64,000 bases of DNA, from NCBI GenBank assembly GCA_963799245.1, contig CAWCWN010000005.1, positions 62,001 through 126,000 on the forward strand, in the 5' to 3' direction. The position numbers were made by a program, and so were the translations under genes. Below are positions 57,188 to 64,000 of this stretch, piece by piece. The stretch is from CAWCWN01 sp963799245 (GTDB lineage Bacteria; Chloroflexota; Ktedonobacteria; Ktedonobacterales; Ktedonobacteraceae). The notes under the pieces were generated by a model. It made no database searches. It had not been told where the DNA came from and saw only the letters and a program-made list of their open reading frames with translations. Position 1 is the stretch's first letter. Each line of letters starts with the position of its first letter.

Positions 57188-58357
57188 GTGAACATTCACA
57201 CTGTACAGTTTTCTCATATCCTGGAGACCAGCGACCTGCAGAGCCTGCATACCTTTTTATCCCACACCGCTTTTGTGATTGCTCATAAAAACGAGAGCAT
57301 CGAAAAACTCCTCGAAGTCCTCTGGTATCTTCCAATTAATAGCCCAATTATTATTGTGTCAAACTGCCCGGAAAGCCAAAGAGGCGATCTCGCGGCTGCG
57401 TTGAGCATGCGGTTGGCGCATCACAAACGGACCTACCTGGTACACCAGAAGGATGAGACCATCGCTCGTTTGTTCGAGACCTATGGCATTTACCACATTC
57501 TGGATGATTATGGCAAAGTCATCGATGGCAAGGGCGAGGGGATGTATATCGGGACGCTTTGTGCCTACCAATTAGGCTATCCTCGTTGGATCATCTTTTA
57601 CGATGCAGATAACTTCGTTCCAAGCGCCCTCCTGGAATATACACTGGCCATGAGCAGGATCTTTATGTCAACTCCTCTTCCTGCACACGCTCGCGAATGT
57701 GAAACCAACATTGTCTCGAGTCGAGCAGGAAACCGGGCTGCTCCGGATTTGCACAATGTGCGTATTTGCTGGTCGTCCAAGCCCGAACTGGGCAGTGGAG
57801 ATTTGGATGCCAGGGTCATGGGTCGCTGCTCCAGGGTCGTTTCCCCGCTTTTTAATGACCTGCTGGAGGGATGGTTCGGCATACGCGACCACGTTATCAG
57901 CTCTTCCAATGCGGGAGAGCAAGGGATGACGGTCAAGACTGCTCTCTCGTTGCGCTTTTCTTCGGGGTTCTCAGTCGAAACCCTTCAACTTCTCGACTTG
58001 CTCTTTCATGCCTATGAGCGCAAAGATAGAGCCGAGGGGATCAGATTGCAGCAATACCTGTCCAGAAGTCCTCACTTTCATGAGAAAAAAGGGGATGAGC
58101 ACATCAAAAAAATGATCCAGGAGAGCCTGGGAAGCTTCTTGCATTTTGAGGCCTTGCTGCATGACAATGTGAAGCGCCAATTGCAAAGAGTCTATGATGA
58201 ACTGCACCTCGAGCGTATTTATCCTACGGTGTACCCGCCGCTGCAAGATTTGCCATTGGAGAAGAAGGAATCCTTGATGGATCACTATGGGCTGTTCGAG
58301 GACGCAGATTGTCAGGATATGCTGCTGGCGGGTACTCCCCCTCTCAATAGTGGATAA
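57188..58357 (+). CDS. mpgS: Mannosyl-3-phosphoglycerate synthase
   Basis: Retaining GT55-type glycosyltransferase: GDP-mannose plus 3-phosphoglycerate to mannosyl-3-phosphoglycerate, precursor of the compatible solute mannosylglycerate. The motifs AFVIAHKNESIEKLLEVLW, WIIFYDADNFVPSALLEY (DxD-like metal site) and SSSNAGEQGMTVKTAL are typical. GTG 57188 is chosen because AGCGGAGG (57172-57179) sits nine bases ahead; an earlier GTG overlaps that site. No phosphatase gene (mpgP) is adjacent. Confidence 0.9.
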   Translation: MNIHTVQFSHILETSDLQSLHTFLSHTAFVIAHKNESIEKLLEVLWYLPINSPIIIVSNCPESQRGDLAAALSMRLAHHKRTYLVHQKDETIARLFETYGIYHILDDYGKVIDGKGEGMYIGTLCAYQLGYPRWIIFYDADNFVPSALLEYTLAMSRIFMSTPLPAHARECETNIVSSRAGNRAAPDLHNVRICWSSKPELGSGDLDARVMGRCSRVVSPLFNDLLEGWFGIRDHVISSSNAGEQGMTVKTALSLRFSSGFSVETLQLLDLLFHAYERKDRAEGIRLQQYLSRSPHFHEKKGDEHIKKMIQESLGSFLHFEALLHDNVKRQLQRVYDELHLERIYPTVYPPLQDLPLEKKESLMDHYGLFEDADCQDMLLAGTPPLNSG

Positions 58358-58720
58358 TTCAGTCTTAAATCCTAATCGCTCGACAGTCCCTGTATGGATT
58401 TCCCACTTCATGATAGCAGAGTCCACGCCACATCGTGGTCAGGCAAGCAGTCTCTCTTCCAATTGATGAGCTTAGAAAAGGTTGTATGCATGAGATACCA
58501 TTACATGCTATGAAAAGACAATACGTAGAAAATAGGTATCTTCTTCGTTTTTTGGGGGAGGATGTGGTCTTTCTAAGAAAGTGTTAGGGTGGTGTCATGA
58601 AGCCGATAAAGGAAAGGAGAAAAAGCAAGAAAAAAGCTCAAGTACTACGAGTACGCTCTGAGTGAAGAGTCTCAATGCATGTGCAATGAGCAGATCTCTT
58701 TCAAGAAAGGCAGGTTCCTT
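58358..58720. other. Spacer between mpgS and the cyclase gene
   Basis: 363 bp without a credible gene or strong hairpin; likely contains the promoter of the cyclase-BKACE pair. Confidence 0.4.
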
Positions 58721-59488
58721 ATGCAACTCATCGATCTAAGCGTCGCTATTGCTGATCGTGCCCTGTATGAACCCTGGAAGCCAGAGTTCCATTACCTCAC
58801 TCATACAGGAGAAGGTCTGGAGTGGATGAAGCATGCCTTTGGCGTCACCGAGAAAGACCTGGTGCTTTCGGGCGGGAAAGGAGCAGCGTTCGAAGAGATC
58901 AAACTCATTACCCACGCAGGCACGCATGTGGATGCGCCTTGGCATTATGGACCTCTAAGTGAGGGCAAGAAAGCTCGCATGATCGATGAGTGTCCTTTGG
59001 AATGGTTCTATAGTAACGGTGTGGTGCTTGACTTGCGCCATAAGCAGCCAAAGGAACGTATCTCTATCGACGACCTACGGCAGGCGTTGGATCGCATCCA
59101 TTACAGCTTACAGCCACTCGACATCGTCCTGATCATGACTGGCCGGGATAAATTCCTCCTCACGCCGGAATACTTTGAGCAACCCGGTATGACCTGGGAC
59201 TCGACCCTCTGGCTCGTCAATCAGGGCATTAAGGTCATCGGCGTTGATATGTACGGTTTCGATCGGCGCTTCGAGGACATGGCGGAAGAATTCAAGCGCA
59301 CAGGGGATGGGCGTGTGGTGTGGGATGCTCACTTTGCCGGCATCCAAAAAGAATACTGCCAGATTGAGAAACTGGCCAACCTCGATCAGATTCCTCAACC
59401 GTACGGTTTCACTGTTTCCTGTTTCCCGGTCAAGGTACAGGGTGCGAGCGCTGGCTGGGCACGCCCGGTTGCGATCGTGGATGCATAA
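58721..59488 (+). CDS. Cyclase-family metal hydrolase (kynurenine formamidase-like)
   Basis: 255 residues from ATG 58721 (AGAAAGG upstream). The metal-binding motif HAGTHVDAPWH at about 67-77 defines the cyclase superfamily, whose members hydrolyse formamide, cyclic or lactam bonds. VVLDLRHK, VLIMTGRDKF and KVIGVDMYGFDRRFED are further typical pieces. It is 69 bp ahead of a BKACE-type gene, so both probably act in one catabolic route. The substrate is unknown; without kynureninase genes, kynurenine breakdown is not supported. Confidence 0.85.
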   Translation: MQLIDLSVAIADRALYEPWKPEFHYLTHTGEGLEWMKHAFGVTEKDLVLSGGKGAAFEEIKLITHAGTHVDAPWHYGPLSEGKKARMIDECPLEWFYSNGVVLDLRHKQPKERISIDDLRQALDRIHYSLQPLDIVLIMTGRDKFLLTPEYFEQPGMTWDSTLWLVNQGIKVIGVDMYGFDRRFEDMAEEFKRTGDGRVVWDAHFAGIQKEYCQIEKLANLDQIPQPYGFTVSCFPVKVQGASAGWARPVAIVDA

Positions 59489-59557
59489 GTGCAGAACCAC
59501 GGGTACCACAGAGTGGAATATAATACGACATCACTGACGAGAAGGAGGTCTTTCTCT

Positions 59558-60490
59558 ATGGATAAGCTGATTATCACAGCGGCCTTAACCGGAGCCATCA
59601 CTGTCCCGACGCAGTCCAAGTATTTACCCTATACCCCCGAGGCGATTGCCGCCGACGCCATCGCCTGTGCCAAAGCTGGGGCTACTGCCGTCCATATTCA
59701 CGTGCGCGACCCCCAGGATGGTCATCCCACTGCCAACCAGGAGCTCTTTGGGGAGGTTGTCAAGCGCATCAAGGCGGAGAGTAACGTCATCGTCGGCCTC
59801 ACAACCGGGGGCGGTATGGGCATGACGCCACAAGAACGCCTGCAGGTTGTCCCTCGCTATCAACCCGAACTCGCCTCCTTTAACCTGGGGTCGATCAACT
59901 TCTCCATCCACCCGATGGCCCGACGCTACAAGCCTGAGGACTACCGCTTCGAGTGGGAACAAGCGTATATCGAGGGAAGCAAAGACTTTATCTTTCGCAA
60001 CACCTTTGATGATATGGAGGTCTTCGCCGAAACTATGGGGGCGTACAACACGCGACCGGAGTTCGAGGCCTACGATGTCGGTCATCTCTATAACTTGCGT
60101 TTCCTGGAACGGTCCAGCATAGTCAAGGCACCACACTGGATTCAGTTCGTGCTGGGCGTACTGGGAGCGCTGGCGGCAACGCCGGAAGACCTGCTGGTGA
60201 TGAAGGCGACGGCCGACCGCCTCTTTGGGCCTGAGAACTACCGCTGGTCGGTCATCGGCGTCGGCTACCCGGCGGAGTTCAACATGGCGGTGATGGCGAT
60301 CATGATGGGTGGGCATGTGCGCGTCGGCTTGGAGGACAACGTTTTCATGCGGCGCGGCACTCTGGCGACTAACACGCAGCTCGTCGAGAAGGTGGTACGA
60401 TTGGCAAATGAGTTCGAGCGCGAGATTGCGACACCGGATGAGGCACGAGCCATGCTCAGCCTCAAGGGACGTGATGCTGTCAATTACTAA
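59558..60490 (+). CDS. BKACE family enzyme (beta-keto acid cleavage)
   Basis: 310-residue TIM barrel of the 3-keto-5-aminohexanoate cleavage enzyme family: a beta-keto acid plus acetyl-CoA gives acetoacetate plus a new CoA ester, with zinc. VHIHVRDPQDGHPT (zinc-binding HxH and acidic residue), VGLTTGGGMGMTPQERL, SFNLGSINFS and GGHVRVGLEDNVFM are the family motifs. ATG 59558 with AAGGAGG upstream is clear. The substrate within the family cannot be told. Confidence 0.9.
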   Translation: MDKLIITAALTGAITVPTQSKYLPYTPEAIAADAIACAKAGATAVHIHVRDPQDGHPTANQELFGEVVKRIKAESNVIVGLTTGGGMGMTPQERLQVVPRYQPELASFNLGSINFSIHPMARRYKPEDYRFEWEQAYIEGSKDFIFRNTFDDMEVFAETMGAYNTRPEFEAYDVGHLYNLRFLERSSIVKAPHWIQFVLGVLGALAATPEDLLVMKATADRLFGPENYRWSVIGVGYPAEFNMAVMAIMMGGHVRVGLEDNVFMRRGTLATNTQLVEKVVRLANEFEREIATPDEARAMLSLKGRDAVNY

Positions 60491-60551
60491 TATTTCAGAA
60501 GACATGTCCTGGGAAACGAGATGCAGGGATCCATCGATCATATCCCCATCG

Positions 60552-60640
60552 CGGCCTCATTGCTTGACTATTTATACCATCATATGTTCTATAAGCTCGG
60601 CCTCATTACTTGACTTATTATATTATCATATGTTATAGAC
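60552..60640 (+). repeat. 46-bp tandem repeat, possible double promoter
   Basis: CGGCCTCATTGCTTGACTAT begins at 60552 and CGGCCTCATTACTTGACTTA at 60598. Each unit has a TTGACT hexamer and, 17 bases on, TTCTAT or TTATAG, so both could be sigma70-type promoters for the redox operon. The rest of 60491-60753 shows nothing else. Confidence 0.55.
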
Positions 60641-60753
60641 TGGTTGGTGGTTTAGAAGTCAAACTATTATAAGAGACCACGCAACGTTTTCCCTACCCTC
60701 CAGGCAATCCTTTCGCGTCAAACGTTGATATATCGCCGTGTTAGGAGACAGAC

Positions 60754-61314
60754 ATGGATGGCGTACTTGGCGTTACATTTCTGGGCGTAGAGTTGGTGTT
60801 CATCGCTTTGGTCCTGCTGGCGATGGTACGAACTGGCTTTGCGAGACTTGGCAGTGCCGTAGGGATTGCCAGGGACGGCTTCCCACCTGGGACAACGGCT
60901 CCGCCTTGGAGTCTTTCCGATCTGCAGGGACACTTGCGCGTTACTCCTGCTGGTAATCATTGGCAGCTCCTCATCTTCGCGAACCGGGCACTGGTGGTCT
61001 TCCCTGAACTCGTCGACGGGGTGCATCATCTTGTGCGAACTGCTCAGGACCTGGAAATAGTGGTCCTCTCGTCGGAAGATAAGGAAAGTAACGTGGTAAC
61101 AGCTCAGGGGCTCGACCTCCAGGTACCAGTCGTGGCTGTCGACCAGGCCTTTTATGATCGCTATCGCGTCCGTGTAATGCCCTTTGCTTTTTTCCTCGAT
61201 CCCCATGGTTTTGTCCGCTGGGTTGGATTGGTCAACTCGGAAGCCGAACTATTTCATGCGTGGCGAATGATTCGGGCAACTGTACCTGCTGATGACTTAT
61301 CTAAGGAGAAGTAA
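60754..61314 (+). CDS. MauD-like membrane-anchored thioredoxin-fold protein without CxxC
   Basis: 186 residues: one N-terminal helix (VTFLGVELVFIALVLLAMV), then an extracytoplasmic thioredoxin-like domain (FPPGTTAPPWSLSDLQG, LLIFANRALVVFPEL, VMPFAFFLDPHGFVRWVG). Where MauD/TlpA proteins have CxxC this one has NRALVV, so it cannot do classic dithiol chemistry; it may be a scaffold or chaperone. ATG 60754 follows TTAGGAG. First gene of a tight operon. Confidence 0.75.
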   Translation: MDGVLGVTFLGVELVFIALVLLAMVRTGFARLGSAVGIARDGFPPGTTAPPWSLSDLQGHLRVTPAGNHWQLLIFANRALVVFPELVDGVHHLVRTAQDLEIVVLSSEDKESNVVTAQGLDLQVPVVAVDQAFYDRYRVRVMPFAFFLDPHGFVRWVGLVNSEAELFHAWRMIRATVPADDLSKEK

Positions 61315-61315
61315 G

Positions 61316-61864
61316 ATGTTGCTGAGTATGTTACAGGTGTTTGTTCTCCTGATGCGCACCTCGCTCGCTGTGATGCTGGTTGCAGCTGGAGCAGCTAAGC
61401 TTGCTGATACTCGGAGCTTTGCCCTCACCTTGCTGGGCCTGGGTATGCCGGCTCGTCAACGGCTGCTGACCCAGGCAGTAGCCTGCGCCGTCCCTCTTCT
61501 GGAAGTGGGTTTAGGACTCGCGATTGTGAGTGGACTATGGCCCTTGCTCGTCAATGGAGCAGTGCTTGTGCTTATGTGTTGTTTCAGTGCGGTCGTGCTC
61601 ATTGCGCTGCACAGGAAGCTCAATGTGGCTTGCAGGTGCTTTGGCACCTTGAGCGACTCGCAGTTTAGCAACAAGGGCCTGGCCCATAGTTTACTGCTGA
61701 CTATTTTAGCGGCTGTAGTTTTCTGGAGCGGAAAGACATATGCAGCCGAGTTAAGCGTGTTGCCAGGGATCAGCCTGCTGCTGGTCGCTGGATTCCTGGT
61801 CTTCGCCCTCGCTGCGGCACAGGCAGCAAAGACTATTGCCATAATGAAAGAGAGTACACCCTGA
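61316..61864 (+). CDS. MauE family redox membrane protein
   Basis: 182 residues, four helices, DoxX/MauE fold. The paired cysteines in NVACRCFGTLSD are the MauE signature. MauE proteins, with MauD, support disulfide formation and maturation of exported cysteine-rich proteins such as the methylamine dehydrogenase small subunit. It starts one base after the preceding stop and overlaps the next gene by one base (TGATG). Confidence 0.88.
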   Translation: MLLSMLQVFVLLMRTSLAVMLVAAGAAKLADTRSFALTLLGLGMPARQRLLTQAVACAVPLLEVGLGLAIVSGLWPLLVNGAVLVLMCCFSAVVLIALHRKLNVACRCFGTLSDSQFSNKGLAHSLLLTILAAVVFWSGKTYAAELSVLPGISLLLVAGFLVFALAAAQAAKTIAIMKESTP

Positions 61865-62472
61865 TGAGCATTACCCTAGCAGATATCACCCTTCCAACGT
61901 GGCTGGTGGTCAGTCAGTGGACACTGCTCTTCGCCCTGGGCTTTCTCATCATTGTGATGTACCGCCAGGTTGGATACCTGCAGCAGCTCAAAGACGTGGG
62001 CTCTGAACGAGAAGGATTGCCTGTTGGAGAGAATGCCCCGGCCTTCGACTACACGCCTGTAAACGGGATCTCACGTGCACCTGCCCGTTTTGAACCTCAG
62101 GGAAGATGGTCGCTGCTCGTGTTTGCGGACCCTACTTGCTTCAGTTGCCAGGGCACTCTCGTCGCACTTGGACGGATGGCTCCGAAATTAGAACAGACGT
62201 TGCGCGTGCTCGTGGCAACAACTGCTGAACCCGCTCAGCTGGCTTCGGCAGAGGCGTTTCAGACAGAAACTGTCGCTATCAGCCGTGTACGTAGTGATGT
62301 GCCCTCTCGGCTGTATCGCACACGCGTTACGCCATTCGGCTATCTGATCGATCCAGCAGGGAAGATTCGTGCCAGGGAGGTCGCAGCCGACGATGCCTCC
62401 ATCCGCAAGATATTGCCTAAGGTAGGCCGCAGCGCCATCAGTGTAGACAATATAGAATCTACCATTTCTTAA
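61864..62472 (+). CDS. MauD/TlpA-like membrane thioredoxin with CFSC
   Basis: 202 residues: an N-terminal anchor (WTLLFALGFLIIVMYRQVG) and an outer thioredoxin-fold domain (VGENAPAFDYTPVNG) with active site ADPTCFSCQGTLVAL, and RVTPFGYLIDPAGKIRARE with the cis-Pro. This copy keeps the CxxC lost in the 60754-61314 paralogue, so the two may form an active/inactive pair around MauE. About 87 bp separate it from the cysteine-rich gene. Confidence 0.85.
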   Translation: MSITLADITLPTWLVVSQWTLLFALGFLIIVMYRQVGYLQQLKDVGSEREGLPVGENAPAFDYTPVNGISRAPARFEPQGRWSLLVFADPTCFSCQGTLVALGRMAPKLEQTLRVLVATTAEPAQLASAEAFQTETVAISRVRSDVPSRLYRTRVTPFGYLIDPAGKIRAREVAADDASIRKILPKVGRSAISVDNIESTIS

Positions 62473-62558
62473 AGAATACGGTCGATGTGCAGCGTTGAGG
62501 TCACGCCAGGCGCAAAGATGCTTTTTTCGTGAAGGTTGTCTCTTTAGGAAGGTATACA

Positions 62559-63053
62559 ATGCTTGAGGATTTTGACAAGCATGTCAGCATCTTATCCGAA
62601 TCGCTTGCACGGATGCTCACCCGCCGCAAGATGGCGGGTACGACCGTAAAGGGCCTCTTTGCCACAGTTGCAGCTGCGACGCTTGGGCAACTCCCAAACC
62701 TTGGAGAGGTCCATGCCTCATGCCATTGCGCGTGCGATGACTGTTGGACGACTGGTTACCCCTGTGATCACATAGGCTATCCCTGTCCCCCTCATTACTG
62801 CCCATCAGGCTGTGTCACCTGTTATATCGGTGATTGCGGGGGATGGTGCACCTACACGAGCGGTACATGGGTCTCATGCAGTGACCTGGGGAAGTGTGGT
62901 AGAGGCTACAGAATTTGCAGAGACTGCAAGTGTCCTCACTGTTCACACAAATGTTCCTGCCTCAGCGCTATCGTCTGTGAAAATTGCTGTACAGCGCAAG
63001 ATGTCAGAAGCGAGATGGCACGTCTTGCCGCTATGGCACCTGGGAGCGCGTGA
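62559..63053 (+). CDS. Tat-exported cysteine-rich protein (22 Cys)
   Basis: 164 residues from ATG 62559, with AGGAAGG upstream. Residues about 22-43 (RRKMAGTTVKGLFATVAAAT) look like a Tat signal. The following 90 residues hold 22 cysteines (SCHCACDDCWTTGYPC, CVTCYIGDCGGWC, CRDCKCPHCSHKCSC), enough for eleven disulfides. The Tat signal, the cysteine density and the MauD-MauE-MauD genes ahead recall the methylamine dehydrogenase small subunit, but no heavy subunit is present and tryptophan spacing differs. Likely the client of this operon; function unknown. Confidence 0.75.
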   Translation: MLEDFDKHVSILSESLARMLTRRKMAGTTVKGLFATVAAATLGQLPNLGEVHASCHCACDDCWTTGYPCDHIGYPCPPHYCPSGCVTCYIGDCGGWCTYTSGTWVSCSDLGKCGRGYRICRDCKCPHCSHKCSCLSAIVCENCCTAQDVRSEMARLAAMAPGSA

Positions 63054-63055
63054 GT

Positions 63056-63235
63056 ATGATAGCAGCATGGACTACGCAGCGTTCTGTGCGGATCTTCCTG
63101 GCTGTGAGCACGCTCTCCGGCGGCTTCGTGGTGGCGGCGCTGCTTATACGCCAGCAGGAATTCGCCCTTGCCACCGCGATCTTTGCGATCAGCCTGGCTG
63201 CGCTTGTGGGTATGGGGAAACAGGCTACAGCTTGA
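63056..63235 (+). CDS. Small two-helix membrane protein
   Basis: 59 residues starting two bases after the stop of the cysteine-rich gene: two helices (IFLAVSTLSGGFVVAALLI and FALATAIFAISLAALVGMG) separated by a short polar loop (RQQE). Close spacing implies co-translation with the redox operon. No family recognised. Confidence 0.6.
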   Translation: MIAAWTTQRSVRIFLAVSTLSGGFVVAALLIRQQEFALATAIFAISLAALVGMGKQATA

Positions 63236-63262
63236 GGATTCAACGCGGCGACGAGTGCCGCG

Positions 63263-63847
63263 TTGTCCTCCGGGAGAGGATACGCGCTGAGAACGGCCAT
63301 CTATATCGCCGCGTATGTGCTAGCGGCTGCGTTTGTGTGGGGAATAATAGGCATTGTCTGCGCTTGGGTGAGTAGCATTCCTTTAATGATGCCACTGGTC
63401 GCCTTAGCATACGGGCTCTGGTTCGGGCTGCTCGAAGCGCTGGGGCTGCCCTCGCGGGCGCCTGGTCTTGCGTGGCAGATCCCCTCAGGCTGGATTGATG
63501 GGCGCCCGTGGGTGTTCCAGACCGTCACCTGGGGAGCGACGCTGGGACCAGGACTACTGACAAGAAACCCATATGCTGGTATGTGGCTTTTGCCGCTGCT
63601 GCTCACACTCCATCACAGTCTGTTGATAGCGGTAGTTGTCGGCGTGGCTGTCGGCGCAGTACATGGCGGTGCGCGTGTTCTAGGTGTGCTGAGCAATCGC
63701 AAACGGATAGATGCCGATACGGAGTACTACCATCTGCAGATCGTGGGAGCGCAGTTGCGCTGGCAGTACTTCGACGGCCTGGCTCTGCTACTCGCGGCAG
63801 GAGCTCTTGCGGCATATGTTCTCGCTTTGTTGGGCAAGATTGTTTAG
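63263..63847 (+). CDS. Polytopic membrane protein, unknown family
   Basis: About 194 residues with five to six hydrophobic stretches (AIYIAAYVLAAAFVWGIIGI, LLPLLLTLHHSLLIAVVVGV, DGLALLLAAGALAAYVLALL) and an aromatic extramembrane loop. The only early start is TTG 63263; an AGAGGA motif at 63276 has no standard codon behind it, so the N-terminus is doubtful. It follows the small membrane gene by 27 bp and may belong to the same operon. Confidence 0.6.
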   Translation: MSSGRGYALRTAIYIAAYVLAAAFVWGIIGIVCAWVSSIPLMMPLVALAYGLWFGLLEALGLPSRAPGLAWQIPSGWIDGRPWVFQTVTWGATLGPGLLTRNPYAGMWLLPLLLTLHHSLLIAVVVGVAVGAVHGGARVLGVLSNRKRIDADTEYYHLQIVGAQLRWQYFDGLALLLAAGALAAYVLALLGKIV

Positions 63848-63860
63848 CGCTTTAACTGGT

Positions 63861-63874
63861 GCACTGGCTACATA
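63861..63874 (-). repeat. Half-copy of the GTAGCCAG repeat
   Basis: GCACTGGCTACATA on the plus strand equals the right end of the MITE-like element at 54016-54041 with one change. It may mark the edge of another element running off the window. Confidence 0.45.
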
Positions 63875-63884
63875 AAATGGTCCC

Positions 63885-63995
63885 GTGCTGGCTGCTGGAG
63901 ACTGTACGCTGCGCTGGCCTGGCAGGGATGGGAGACCTGCCGCCAGAAAATGCTCTCTGGCAACTACGACCTGGTCGTTCTGGACGAGATGACCT
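63885..63995 (+). pseudogene. Corrinoid adenosyltransferase (CobO-like) fragment
   Basis: The plus strand reads AWQGWETCRQKMLSGNYDLV followed by VLDEMT and a TAA. The text YDLVVLDE is the Walker-B region of CobA/CobO-type ATP:cob(I)alamin adenosyltransferases. Only about 35 codons are seen before the stop; the N-terminal P-loop is missing. Probably a fragment left by the element end just upstream. Confidence 0.35.
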
Positions 63996-64000
63996 AACCG

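Noticed and set aside
58721..60490. Kynurenine or lysine fermentation pathway from the cyclase and BKACE genes.
   Set aside because: Neither kynureninase nor the other lysine-fermentation genes are present; both families have many substrates.
62559..63053. Calling the cysteine-rich protein a methylamine dehydrogenase small subunit.
   Set aside because: Tat signal and neighbours agree, but there is no heavy subunit and the tryptophan/cysteine spacing does not match well enough.

Overview
The window looks like a chromosome segment of a soil-type, filamentous, actinobacterium-like member of the Chloroflexota, most likely a Ktedonobacteria relative. This is inferred from gene content: a long IleS under a T-box, a fused arg-his operon under a second T-box, a geranylgeranyl-reductase-like flavoprotein, MptB-like GT-C membrane glycosyltransferases, mannosyl-3-phosphoglycerate synthase, very many different IS families, and NB-ARC/TPR proteins with kinesin-light-chain-type repeats. 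No rRNA, tRNA or CRISPR was found, so the assignment rests on proteins only.

Positions 1-31.7 kb are mostly ordinary chromosome. They hold the start of 2-oxoglutarate dehydrogenase E1 (minus strand, cut by the window edge), an Ile T-box leader followed by an AlaX editing protein and ileS, a GlsB-type membrane protein and a SHOCT peptide with an IS701-family element inserted at its stop codon. Next comes a long minus-strand operon read as T-box, argC, argB, hisS/hisZ-like, hisG, HAD-kinase fusion, hisH, hisA, hisF, hisI(E). After it lie a cysteine desulfurase, an aromatic amino acid decarboxylase, a mycoredoxin-like protein, a GGR-like reductase, two multi-pass glycosyltransferase-like proteins, a PAC2 protein and an HtrA protease. 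Several genes end in long perfect hairpins.

Positions 31.7-54.9 kb form an accessory, decaying region. It contains ISAs1, IS256, an IS1380/IS4-like element and a Tn5-like IS4 element, plus remnants of ISAzo13, IS630, IS21-like and integrase-type elements, an ORF-less group II intron, an IS605-type right end and a small MITE. Between these sit a nonsense-mutated cupredoxin lipoprotein, a nonsense-split multicopper oxidase, a ZIP metal transporter with a large inverted operator, and (39.8-48.1 kb) an island of related genes. The island has two NB-ARC/TPR proteins, an alpha/beta-hydrolase protein and a small protein that share a signature segment with the pattern GGIxAxxIxAxNVVxGxQ. It looks like a STAND-type signalling or conflict island.

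Positions 54.9-64 kb run on the plus strand: a GH92 mannosidase split by a TAG, mannosylglycerate-phosphate synthase, a cyclase-family hydrolase with a BKACE-type enzyme, and a compact operon of two MauD-like thioredoxin-fold proteins around a MauE protein. That operon is followed by a Tat-exported protein with 22 cysteines and two small membrane proteins. It is the best candidate for a little-described system here: a dedicated disulfide or cofactor maturation pathway for one cysteine-rich exported protein, with no methylamine dehydrogenase large subunit in sight. A recurring theme of the right half is single in-frame TAG/TAA codons where homologous or neighbouring logic suggests glutamine codons.
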